Shown piece after piece: positions 22,276-32,141 of a stretch of 64,000 nucleotides of DNA. Every line of letters begins with the position of its first letter. Within the stretch, counting starts at the first letter, position 1. The stretch is from assembly GCA_011947345.1 (NCBI GenBank), contig JAAVTG010000554.1, positions 124,001-188,000 of the forward strand. Direction: 5' to 3'. Below the pieces are notes generated by a model, which worked only from the letters and a program-made list of their open reading frames with translations, did not search any database and was not told the DNA's origin. The DNA is from Phytophthora quininea. Taxonomy: Eukaryota > Oomycota > Peronosporomycetes > Peronosporales > Peronosporaceae. Made by a program: the position numbers and the translations under genes.

Positions 22276-23447
22276 TCAGTGCGACATCGTCGACCATTCG
22301 AGCACTTTGGGGTGCATTGACACAGTCTGATAGACCTTCAGCAGATTTTGATACGGCAATACGACGGAGACTGGAACTCCAGCAATGCGACCACTTTGGA
22401 ATGTCCACAGCAGAGAATAGATTGTCAAGTCGGCCACGGTAAACTTCTCTCCAACGCTGTACGTGCCACCCCACTTGAAGACGCGCTTTCGAGGAATCCT
22501 AGCGTCTTCGGGAGCGTTTCTTCAGCAAGTTGAGTCCGCAACTCCAGTTGCCTTACCGGGTCTTTCTCGAAGTACGAAGCATTCCACGTGTAGGAGCTGT
22601 AAAACTCGTCAATCAACGAAAACACTTCATCAATCCGGAACGACTCCAAGAAGTCACTTGGTGAGTACAGTCCACTCAGAGTCCCTACGTAACGAAGGAT
22701 TGCCAACGCCTGCGAGACCATTTCGCCATCCACTTCTAACACTGGGAGCTGGTTGAACGGTAGAGATGGACGTCTGCGGTTTAGCTCGTCGACTCCGATG
22801 CGCTCATCCTCGAACTCAATGCCACCGATAAACAGAGCTAAACGAATCGGCTCGGCACGTCCAGGGAACGGAAAATACGTCAACTTCAGCTTGGGTTTGG
22901 CACGGCGTTGCTGGAGTTCGTTCCATCGCTTTACTTTGGGATCGATCTCCACCCTCGACACAACTCGGTGGAGGTTCTGATATCCTTCCGCATTAAATCC
23001 CATCTTCGTTGTCGCTTTAGACCAGGAATACAAGGCAAACTCATGGATCAGTAGTTTACCAGCGTACGGCTCAAGAATCGGGTCATCTTTGAGAAGCTCC
23101 AGCCTCGCATCAAACAGCTTGCCGTATCTCGAAAGAGTCGATGTCACTTGTAAGTCACTGCTCATGAACGCCACTTTCGCTTCGACTTCACTTAAAGCGT
23201 GAAGGATCTCGTCGACTCGGAGCGCTGCGGTGGGGGAGTCGATTGGATAGGAACCTGTCCGTCTTCCAACGTAGCGAAGAATTGCTTGCAGTTCAGTGAA
23301 TTCGACGCCGTCTACGAGCAATCTTGAGCATCCATCCGATGAATGCTTAAATGCAACATTCACTTCACCAACGAAGAGGGCCAGACGAACAGCATCCAGG
23401 CGCTCGTCGCCTACAAGACTGACGATTCCAGTGTTGGCGTGTTGCAT
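22276..23447 (-). CDS. Tandem-module glutathione S-transferase, N-terminal module degenerate
   Basis: The protein has two GST modules in a row, like the gene at 25362-26609. ATG 23447 starts MQHANTGIVSLVGDERLDA. The first thioredoxin-fold domain is eroded, keeping VRLALFVGEV and AILRYVGRRTGSYP but lacking the normal YFxxxGRAE start. Its helical domain (VDEILHALSEVE, LLIHEFALYSW) is intact. The second module is good: LTYFPFPGRAEPIRLALF, FNQLPVLEVDG and AILRYVGTLSGLY. One base is missing in an A run at about 22488; repair gives a normal GST end (TVADLTIYSLL ... HPKVLEWSTMSH) and about 390 residues. Likely cytosolic glutathione conjugation through the second module only. Confidence 0.8.
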
Positions 23448-23859
23448 GCTTGCCGTACTCTCTCGGCCGATCGATGGCACAATGTCACTTGGCCAATCAC
23501 GAGCTGCATACAAAGCAGGATTTGCAAGAATGTGTTGCCTGAGGCAACTTGCCGCACTAAACACGCTTTGAATTCCTTCACACGAATGATGCAGTGTCTT
23601 CTTCAGAAGAAAATCACACGAAGATTACAACAGAAAAGGCCGCCCACCTTTGCTATGGAAGAAGAAACACATCCAAACGACCGGTGCCAACCAGGAAGCG
23701 CACCACCCAGAACAGAAATTTTAAAATGCTACCACAACAGGCAGGAAATGTGTATTTTCCTGATGAAGGAAGGCATTCTGCTCCAATTCCGGACGAACCA
23801 ACTGCTATTGTCGGACAAAACTTCAAGAGGATAAACTTCTTGAGGATCGCGGACGTTAC

Positions 23860-24507
23860 TTTTTCAGCCGCACTTGTGCTGCCTATTGACAACAAATTCA
23901 GGTGTGTTGCGCTGCAACAGGTTTCCAGACTTGCCATATCTTGTCGGTACTTTTGCAACGCCTTCCCGCCTGGACCGAATTTGCCGCCAATCTTGGAAAG
24001 CCTCACTTACGATAACTTCCCAGATCCTCCAGCACTTATCGTGATCGAGGCTTTGATTTTCTGTTTCAGCAACTGCTCACGTTGGTGAGCTTCGGATATT
24101 CTGGAGGCCACGGAATTCAATACCGAGGATTGCGTGGTATTTGATCTGTCGATGGAGGCACCAAGAGCAGCTACGAAAGGTCCGCGTTCCTTTGCATCGG
24201 TCGACTGGAATACGTTCTCCACCGCCGGAACAGCCAAAGGATTGGAGCTCGACGTCGAGAGTTTTAACGATAGAAGATCGACCAGCGTTTGTGTGTCAGG
24301 ATTGGGGAAACTGAGCTTGGTCGACCATTTCGTGGGAAACGCGTTGGACAGCTTTACACCGTTTAGAGTGTACCAGGAGCAGCTCTCTTTGCACTTTCAT
24401 ATCCCCATCCGTGCACGTACTTTGAAGTCCTTTGGCAGCAAGCCAGTACCTCTGACGTCGCTTGCACCGACGAAAATGCGCAGTATGTTTGCGGTGCAAT
24501 ACTTTCC
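23860..24507 (-). pseudogene. Minus-strand relic of the family (linker and C-terminal module)
   Basis: Reading leftward, LKYCTANILRIF, SWYTLNGVKLSNAF, KLSFPNPDTQTLVDLLS, VENVFQSTDAKE, LLKQKIKASITISAGG and VRLSKIGGKFG correspond in order to family motifs. Most of the helical region is deleted, an in-frame stop lies before the SWYTLNG motif, and frames change. The relic begins abruptly at about 24507, where a plus-strand relic begins. The intervening plus-strand reading frame from 24134 is therefore antisense to it over its first third. Confidence 0.7.
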
Positions 24508-24519
24508 GGTCAACTTTTA

Positions 24520-25156
24520 CGATCTACTTTGGGGGCATGTAGTACGCTTTAACAACTTGCTATCCTTCCGTGGCGTGGTGGATTTTCTCAAGACGATTGA
24601 CGCGCGGCAGCGTGGTCGCCCTGTGAAGACTCTCCAGAGCTTTGTGCTGGAATCGTCTTCCTTTGAACATCGTGCTGGTCTTTCTTATCTGGCCTCCATT
24701 CGTCACCGGTGGCTGGTTGCTCAAATCGGAAAGACGCATAGGCCTCTCAGATGGAAGTTCGTCGATTCGCACTCGAATTGCCCAGGCCTTGACAAAATCA
24801 AAGACTCCCTCCAGGGACCGACAGGAGAGATGTTGGTTCACGGATTCAATGGCATAGCTGAAGCTCGTGATCGAGTCACCCTTATTGCTACAGCAGTCAA
24901 AGGTGCTCTGTCAGCCACAGCGTGCGGACGAGGGCGCGAAGCTTATGTGAGGTTGATCAAGATTGGCGGCGAGTTTGCTGAGCAAAATGGCCGCATGGCA
25001 CCGTTCAAGGCCGAGGTGGCCCGCCTGGAAAATTTGTTGGGTCCTCGTGAGCGCAGTCATCAAAGCACCTCTGTCACCTCAGACGCTATGAGGAGGAAGC
25101 GACCGAGAGAAGAAGAGGACGCGAACACGAGCATCAAGTCAGAGCGATTATCGTGA
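24520..25156 (+). pseudogene. Plus-strand relic of the family C-terminal half
   Basis: From about 24521 the plus strand reads DLLWGHVVRFNNLLSFRGVVDFL, EHRAGLSYLASIRHRWLVAQI, KIKDSLQGPTGEMLVHGF, EARDRVTLIATAVKGAL and FKAEVARLENLLG, and ends in a basic tail (MRRKRPREEE) with a stop at 25154. This is the C-terminal half of a family member without its N-terminal half. The frame stays open back to 24134, but those residues match nothing in the family and overlap the opposite-strand relic, so they are probably chance. Confidence 0.75.
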
Positions 25157-25361
25157 TCGCTCTGGCAAACCAGATACTGCAATCAAGTTTTCAAGGCATA
25201 ATTCAGGAAGTTGGTTTGTCGCGAAGTAAAACATGAATACTACGTAGGAAAACCAACACTACAAAAACTTGGACAGGATACAGATTGTTAGAACGAATGG
25301 GGGTTGTTGTTGAGGGTCCAGCCCGCAATTGAAAAAAAAGATGAAACGAGTAGCATGCTTC

Positions 25362-26609
25362 CTACTTGTGCGCAGCATTCCACTCCACCACTTTCGGGTG
25401 CTCGGCCACCTGCTTGAACACGCGTTGTAGATTCACGTACGGGTCCGAGATCGTGGGGCGATCCCCGCGATGCCGTTCTTCGAGTTGAGCAGCAAAGTGT
25501 AAATCGCAAGGTCCGCCACCGTCAGCGTGGGTCCCGTGGCATACGGTCCCTTGTTGTAGGCCACTCGCTTCTCTAGGAACCCCAACGTCTTGGGGATCAC
25601 GCCGCTCGCCAGCTCTGCACGCATCGCCAACTGCTTCTCGTGTCCTTCTCACGAGTCGCTTGGCTGTACATGGGGAAGTTGTACATGTCGTCGATGATCG
25701 CAAAGATTTCGTCGATGCGGTACGCCGTGATCGGGTCCGTCGAGGGATACAGACCCGACAATGCGCCGGCATAGCGGAGGATGGCAAAGGACTGGGCCAT
25801 GGCTTCCCCGTCCACTTCCAGCACTGGCACTTGGTTGAACGGCAGCGAGTCCTTCATCGCCTGCACTTCTTCTCGTGAAATGCGTTCGTCCTCAAACTCA
25901 ATTCCGGCAATGAACAGAGCGAGTCGAATGGGCTCGGCACGGCCAGGCACTGGCAAGTAGCGGAGTTTGAGCTTTGGCGTGTTGTGCTGGAAGCTGTACC
26001 ACTCCTTGACTTTGGGGTGGTTCGAGATCTTGTCGAACGCCTCGTTCAGCAGCTTGTAACTGTCCAAGACAGTCGTGGGGATGTGGTCAATGTAGCCTGC
26101 ACGAAGCGACTTGACCCACGTGTAGATGAACACGTCGTGCACGTAAACATCGCCCGACTGGAAGGTTGGGAGTTGCTTCATTTTCTCCAGTCGCGCCTCG
26201 ATCAGCCGGGCGTAGCGAGGCAGCGTCGTGGCTGCCAGGTCCTCCCTCATGGCTTTCTTCTTGTCTGGATCGTTCTCTCGGAAGCTCGGCCCCATCTGCT
26301 CCTCGACTTCGCCCAGCGCGTGCAGGAGCTCGTCGATTTTGAGTGCCAAGTACGGCGCACTGTTAGGGTAGAGGCCTCCAAGTCGGCCGGCGTAGCGCAG
26401 CATGGCGTGCGATGGGTGAAGACTTGGCCGTCCACCTCCAGAGTGGGCAGCTGGCCCAATGGCAGCGACTCCTTCAATGTCTTGAAGTCCTCGTAGTTGA
26501 CGCGCTTGTCTTCGAAAGGAACGCCGCCGATGTAGAAAACGAGGCGCAGCGCTTCGGCTCGCCCAGCGGCTCCGAAGTACGTGAGCTTGATCGACGGGAA
26601 TGCGCTCAT
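25362..26609 (-). CDS. Tandem-module glutathione S-transferase
   Basis: ATG 26609 starts MSAFPSIKLTYFGAAGRAE, a normal GST thioredoxin-fold start with the tyrosine expected to activate glutathione. Each module has a GSH-binding motif (GQLPTLEVDG; NQVPVLEVDG) and a helical domain (KIDELLHALGEVEEQM; YRIDEIFAIIDDMY). Three one-base gaps break the frame (near 26412, 25640 and 25457, the last in a G4 run on the plus strand). Adding one base at each gives a continuous protein of about 416 residues ending HPKVVEWNAAHK. It is the intact counterpart of the gene at 22276-23447. Likely role: detoxification of electrophiles in the cytosol. Confidence 0.85.
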
Positions 26610-27327
26610 AGCTGAGGTTTGTGTGGACGTGTGTTGAAGCTGGCAAATTGCAGAGTGGGAGATTGAAGCGGCGGAATGGAAAAAGTATCTTGACAGAAAT
26701 CTAAGCGCGCTTAAAAGCGAAAGCGCATTGTACGGGCTAGATTTAAGCGCGCCTTAGTTTTCGGTGATGGGTTTGCGTTATCATGAAGACGTATGTGGAC
26801 GAATCACTGAGTGATGTTCTCTTAGTTACGCCATGATGAGCATAACAGGATGCGTCATCATTGCTGGCCACGCTTCTTGCCGCTCCGCTTGGCGTGTTCG
26901 CCGCCTGAACGCAGCGTCGCTGTAACGTCCGGACGCGCTTGTAGCGAATTCTGCTGCCTAAGTAGCGGTCGATGTCGGCCGACTCCACGTAGCGCTCCGA
27001 TCGAGAGAACTCGGTGGTGACGCTCAACCGCAGCTAGAGCGAGGACATGCGCCTTGACGCTAGAGGACAAGCAATGGGGAACCTGGAGGACAAGATCGAT
27101 CGCCACCTCACCAAGAAACTCGGAGCGCAAGCGCTTCCTGTTGCATTAATCCGACGGGGTCGTTTGAGGATGAACTCGAGGCTGTGTTCCATGTTGACAC
27201 CTCCGCATGCGCCGGCGGGATCAGCACGGGCAGCTTTAACATACCGCGGTGGAACCAGCTGAAGCAGCTTTAAGTAGTAGCTAAGAGACCCCAGCCCGAG
27301 TTCGTTGCACATGCATTCTGGCAAGCT
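26610..27327 (-). other. Region between the GST and copy D; possible unidentified coding remnant
   Basis: Minus-strand reading gives stretches that look coding but change frame: HSLEFILKRPRRINATGS, then SEFLGEVAIDLVLQVPHC, then SERYVESADIDRYLGSRIRYKR. I recognise no family. The middle stretch only faintly recalls a C2-domain strand. The 26690-26760 stretch has two similar copies of an AAGCGCGC-containing sequence (ATCTAAGCGCGCTTA and GATTTAAGCGCGCCTTA) about 90 bp upstream of the GST start, which could be regulatory. Confidence 0.25.
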
Positions 27328-29595
27328 CTACATGAGCTCCAGCTCGTCGTCTTCGGCTTTGCGCAGCCGCTTCCTCTTCGTAGCGCTGGAATTTCCATTA
27401 CCGACATGGATCAAATCTGCGAGCCGAGCCATCTCCGCCTTGTACCCGGCCATCTTCTTGCTGCGAGTGCCATAGCTACCGCCCATCTTCTTAATCCTCA
27501 CGTGTGCAGAGTTCCCTTTAGCGATCGCAGTGATCTCCAGCGGCGCCTTGATCTTCTTGCTCAGCAAGTCGGCTCGTGAACTTGCTTCCGGGACGCTTTT
27601 GAACCCTACAATATCCAAGAGAGAGTTAGACCCTTTGAGAAAGCTGGAGATGGCCGCGGCATCCGGGAAGTCGGGCACGGGGATTGACCAAGTGAAAGGC
27701 TTCTCCATTTCGGCAATCTTCGTCACGAGCCACTGGCGTCGTCTCGACGCTAAACGAGCGAGCCCAGCTCTGTGCTCGTCTGAAGCCGACGTGTTGATGC
27801 ACTTGGAGAGTGCAATCACAACAGGACCAAGAAGACTGGCGTAGCTGAAGAGAGCCTCCACCTCCTTGAAAACTTGGTGGTTTTCGAACGACACTGCATG
27901 TTCCCATAGCAACTCGAGGTCGCGGGAGTTGGCGAGGTGACTCACGTGCACATCTTGAGCCTTCTGCAGCGCAAATGCCGAGAGCGCTGTCTGTGCGGTG
28001 CGGATGTCGCGCAAAGCACCAGCCAGCTGCAACGAAGCCTTGAGGCGGGCCTCACACGCTAAGCCATTGATGGAGCCCAACAGTGATGCGGATACCGCGT
28101 ACCAGCCGAACTTCCGCACGAACTCAGCAAACATGGGGATGATCTCCTCCTTCTTGGTCATTTGCGGGTAGTACTTGTTGAGGAACACCGCGACAAGACA
28201 AAGTTTCTGACAGAAAGCTGTGGTCACTGTCGCGGGACTCTGTAGTTGTGGGCTGCGAGTCAGCACGGAATTCTGGCAGTCGCCGGCGTAGTGAAAGAGC
28301 CCACGAAGTTTCAAAGCGTCGATCGGGTTCTCCGCCAGAACCGCTACTGTGGCTGGAAACTCGCCCATTAGATGGTACATGTTTTGGATGTCGGCGGAAG
28401 CAGCCACCCGACGACTGCAAAGCGCCCGCCTCCGTCGCATTTGAGGAGATCGTCAAGGGTTTGCATTCCCGGGTTGAAGAAATTGAGTTTGTGACTCCAG
28501 TCGACGAAAGTACCGTCGCTCAAGCACTGGCCGTTGGACAAGTACCACGACACAATTCGCTTGTGCTCCGACCCAGAACTTCCGTAGTTTACTCGTCGGA
28601 GGTGAGCGATGTAGAATTTCACCTGGAGTTCACGCGGGAGTAGGGCGTTCGCCTCGCTGAGCAGCTGAAACCTGTCGCGATCCACTTCGCAGAAGGCCTT
28701 CACACCCTTGCTCTCAATGTCCGCTTTGCTGTACGACGTGGAGATCATCAGCGCGAACCTCGAGTCATCATTGCTGTCGATGTCATCCATCGCGATGACA
28801 CCTGGCGTTCGACCGATTGAGCTCAGCCTTCCAGCTTCTCCTTTCAGCATCTTCATCGCCTCAACCAGTTCCGTCCGAAGCAGATCAATCGGCCTCCTGA
28901 ACTTCCCATTCGGCAACTGCAGTGAGTACTCGACCAAGATCCGATAGCCACTCGTCGTCTTCAGCACCTCTCTAGTCGCGTCTGCAGTGTACACCACGTA
29001 CTGCGGTCTCAGCCCCGTCGTCTCGTTACTGCTTCCAAAATCCCAGCGCATCGTCTTGTCGGTTCCATCCTCGGACACCACAAACTCGCCACCCGAATAC
29101 GTGGACGGAAGTTGCACCAGCAATCTGGCGACGTCTTCTTGGTCGTGGTTCTCCCCTCTAGTCTCCCTCCTGGTGCAATCACCAGCATCTTGGTCATCAC
29201 TGGCTCCATCTCTACGTCTTTAAGCCCAGCAAACTGGCAGCATTGGCAGCCATCAGCTCTAGTCCTGGAGCCCACTCGACGCTGGTCATCTCCACTTGGT
29301 TGGGCGTAAACTACCACAGCCCTTCGCTCTGTTTCTTGCCCTTCTTCACCAGTTTGTCGGCTTGTTCCTTGTACAATGGTAACGCCACTCGACCGAAGCC
29401 TGCGACGCTCAGTCCTGGCAGCACTGGCAGCTCGTAGGCAGCTCCAGCGAACGAGAACTCGGTGGTCGTCAGCCCTACGCGGCGTAAGACGTCGCTCATT
29501 TTCTTGCAGGCGTTGCCTGTGGGCTCGTGGGCATTGTCTGGCGTCACTGGGACATGGCACTCACCACTGGAGTCGCTGTCTGCGATGAAGCCCAT
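27328..29595 (-). CDS. Family copy D (DSBH-helical protein; frame-broken, one nonsense codon)
   Basis: ATG 29595 starts MGFIADSDSSGE. The cap reads YELPVLPGLSV, LPLYKEQADKL and PNQVEMTSVEW. The metal segment is GENHDQED before LLVQLPSTYSGG, and the distal site is ATREV, so His is lost, while GYRILVEY keeps the 2OG Arg. The linker (RFQLLSEANALLP, SWYLSNGQCLSDG, LNFFNP, VVGW) and helical region are complete, with the C-terminal module KKIKAPLEITAIAKG and tail KRKRLRKAE. Three one-base gaps (about 29225, 29150, 28395) and one TAG just before FTPNQVEM (about 29311) interrupt it. Repaired length is about 756 residues. Copy E starts only about 120 bp upstream of this gene's start. Confidence 0.7.
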
Positions 29596-29715
29596 GGCGA
29601 TCGTCCTGCAGTCGGCAAATTCGAGAATGACACGCCAGGTAAGTTGTACCTTCACTTCAACTTGCACCCCGAATGGTAAACATTTGTCATTAGGGGAAAG
29701 TAAGAGGCAACTGAC

Positions 29716-32022
29716 CTACATGAGCTCCAACTCGTCTGCTTGCTCGTCTCGTAGGCGCTTCCTGGTGTTGCTGTTGCTGCTGTTGAGTTCCGTCATCTTG
29801 TGGATGATGCGACTCAGCTCAGCTTTGAATTCCGTCGTCTTCATGTTGGAGCTGCTGAAGTGGCCGCCAGTCTTCTTGATGCTCACGAGAGCAGTCTCTC
29901 CCTGGTCAACTGCTTTGATCTCGAGCGGTGCGATGATCTTGCTGCGCAGTAAGGCGGCTCGACCGCGAGCGTCATTCATACTGAGGAAGCCTTTAACTTC
30001 CAGGACGCCGTAGGGTCCTTGGAGGAAAGTTGAGATGGAGGAAGCGTCGGGGAAATGGTCGTTCACAAGAGACCACATGAACGGCTTCTCGATCTCAGCT
30101 ATCTTAACTAGCAGCCATTGTGTACGACGAGAAATAAGCGAGGTAGCTGCACGGTGCTCCGGTAGGCTTGACGCGGTGACGACGGTCGATAATGAACTCA
30201 AACCCGGACCAAGAAGCGGCGTCTCCATCGACTCAAACAAACTCGCCACGTCACAGAAGACTTGAAAGTTCGTACAAGCCATTGCATGCTTGAACAAGAG
30301 TTCGAGGTCGGCGCAAGACGCAAAGTCAGCGGGACTGACGTCCACCATTTCTTGGGCCCTTTCCAGCGCAAAGGTGACGAGGAAGTCCACTGCCGCAGTC
30401 GACTCTTGCAGTTCCTCAGCTAACTGCAAAGCTGTTTTGAAGCTGAGATCCGTTGGCATGTTTTCAAGGGTAGTCTCGATAGAAGTACTGAGGGCATCCA
30501 ACCCGAACCTGTTGGCGAGCTCTGCCAGCAAGACGACACTAGAATCCTTTGTCTCCAACCTCGGCAAAAATTCTCAACGAAAATCTTAACGAGACTCAGG
30601 TCTTCAAACCCCATGATAGCTTGGCAGAGCTTTCGGCATAATGTTTCACTCACAGGCGTTTGCTCCTCTGCAGGTGTGAATCCAGGGAGACCGACGACTT
30701 GCCACTCATCCGCATACCGAAAGAGCTGCTGAAGTTTTGTCGCGTCAGTCGGTTCGTCCGCTAGAACGGAGGCGGTGGCCCCAAACTCCCCATCAGAGTG
30801 AGTGCATTCTGGACGTCGGCAGCAAGCGGCCACCCAACGATGGCGAGACCCTCCCAGTCGTTGTGGACTTGATCGTTCTTCCACGGCTCATACAGAGCTT
30901 CGTCCTCGGGATTAACGAAGCGAAACTTCTCCGTCCATTCGATCGAAATGTCGTCGCTCAGCTTCTGCCCATGGATAGAGTACCACGACACGTTCTCTTG
31001 AGATCTCGATGTCGCTGCAGCTGGTGAAGTATACCGAAGACAAGCGGTGTAGAACTTGAATCTTTTCTCCAACGGAAGGAGCTCGTTGGCATCGCGCAGC
31101 AACTGGAACCGTTCAAGATCCAGCTCGGCCACGGCATTCATGATCTCCACCGTGCCGAACGATTTGGCTAGCAGCAGTGCAAATATCTTGGCAGCACCAT
31201 TTTCCTGCTCACTCTCCTCTCCGTGGATCTGAATCATGGCCTCCACTAGTTGTGTCCGCAGTAGATCGATGGGCCTTTTCACTCCTTGCGCCATCGCTTC
31301 TTTCGGCAGAAGTAGAGAATATTGTAGCAGCACTTGGTAGCCACTGGCCACCGCTTCCAGCTCTAGAACTGCGTCAGCAGCATACACAACGTACTGGGGT
31401 GCAATACCGCAGTCCCATTGGCCTTACCGAGGTCATAGCGACTCTGCTCAACGACCACATCACCTCCCGAGTATTCCGACGGCAATTGCACCACCAACGT
31501 GGCCACCGTCCAGTCGTCGAAGTCTTCTTCATCTTGCTCGTTAAGCTGACCTCCTCCCGCGCAGATGGCAACATTGGACAGCTCTGGCTGCAGCTCAATG
31601 TCTGTATAGCCCAGTGTTGTCGCACTCTTCTTGCTCAGTAGCTGGATCCCTTGCTCCCACGCAGGGTTCGTTATTTGCACTTGGTCTGCAGTCAACGTCG
31701 AAGCGTTGTCGTCTCCAAAGTCGAATTTGCTAGCTTGCTCTTCACACAGCGGCAGTGATAGTCGACCGAATCCATGGACGATCAGTCCTGGGAGAGCTGG
31801 CAGCTCATGGGCTGCACCTCCGACGCTGCTCTCTCCGTTGATCTCTCCAGCTCGCCTCAGGACGTCGCCGACCCTTTGGAATGCGCTTCTCTTGGGACGA
31901 TTCGGCTTGTCAGGGCTCGGTGTCTCTTGGTCGCTGGAGTTCGTCCACTGCTCGTATTCCTCCATCGACACTTGCCAGTCACTAAGAAAATTGAAGAATG
32001 GACCGCCGATCGCCATGACCAT
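29716..32022 (-). CDS. Family copy E (DSBH-helical protein, frame-broken)
   Basis: ATG codons at 32091 and 32022 are both possible; the second gives MVMAIGGPFF, similar to copy G's MAIHQ. The cap reads HELPALPGLIV, LPLCEEQASKF and DQVQITNPAW. The iron-site segment is EQDEED before LVVQLPSEYSGG, then AVLELEAVASGYQVLLQY, so both His ligands and the 2OG Arg are absent. The linker (RFQLLRDANELLP, SWYSIHGQKLSDD), helical region (LELLFKHAMAC, VASLFESMETPLLG) and module (RSKIIAPLEIKAVDQG, tail RKRLRDEQ) are full. Gaps near 31385, 30765 and 30570 each need one base; the repaired protein is about 769 residues. Its tail ends in DELELM exactly like copy D. Predicted non-catalytic scaffold. Confidence 0.75.
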
Positions 32023-32141
32023 TATCCCTTCAACATGGCAAAGGAATTTGTTGCACTTGTCGATACAACCACCACGTCGTGAGCTAGGCATGAAAGTGGA
32101 CTAAAAGCTAAGTGCAGTGCAAACAGGAGCAGAACGACAGA

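Noticed and set aside
24134..24520. N-terminal third of a 340-codon plus-strand open frame
   Set aside because: It is antisense to a minus-strand family relic with recognisable motifs and matches nothing itself. Only the part after 24520 is family-like.
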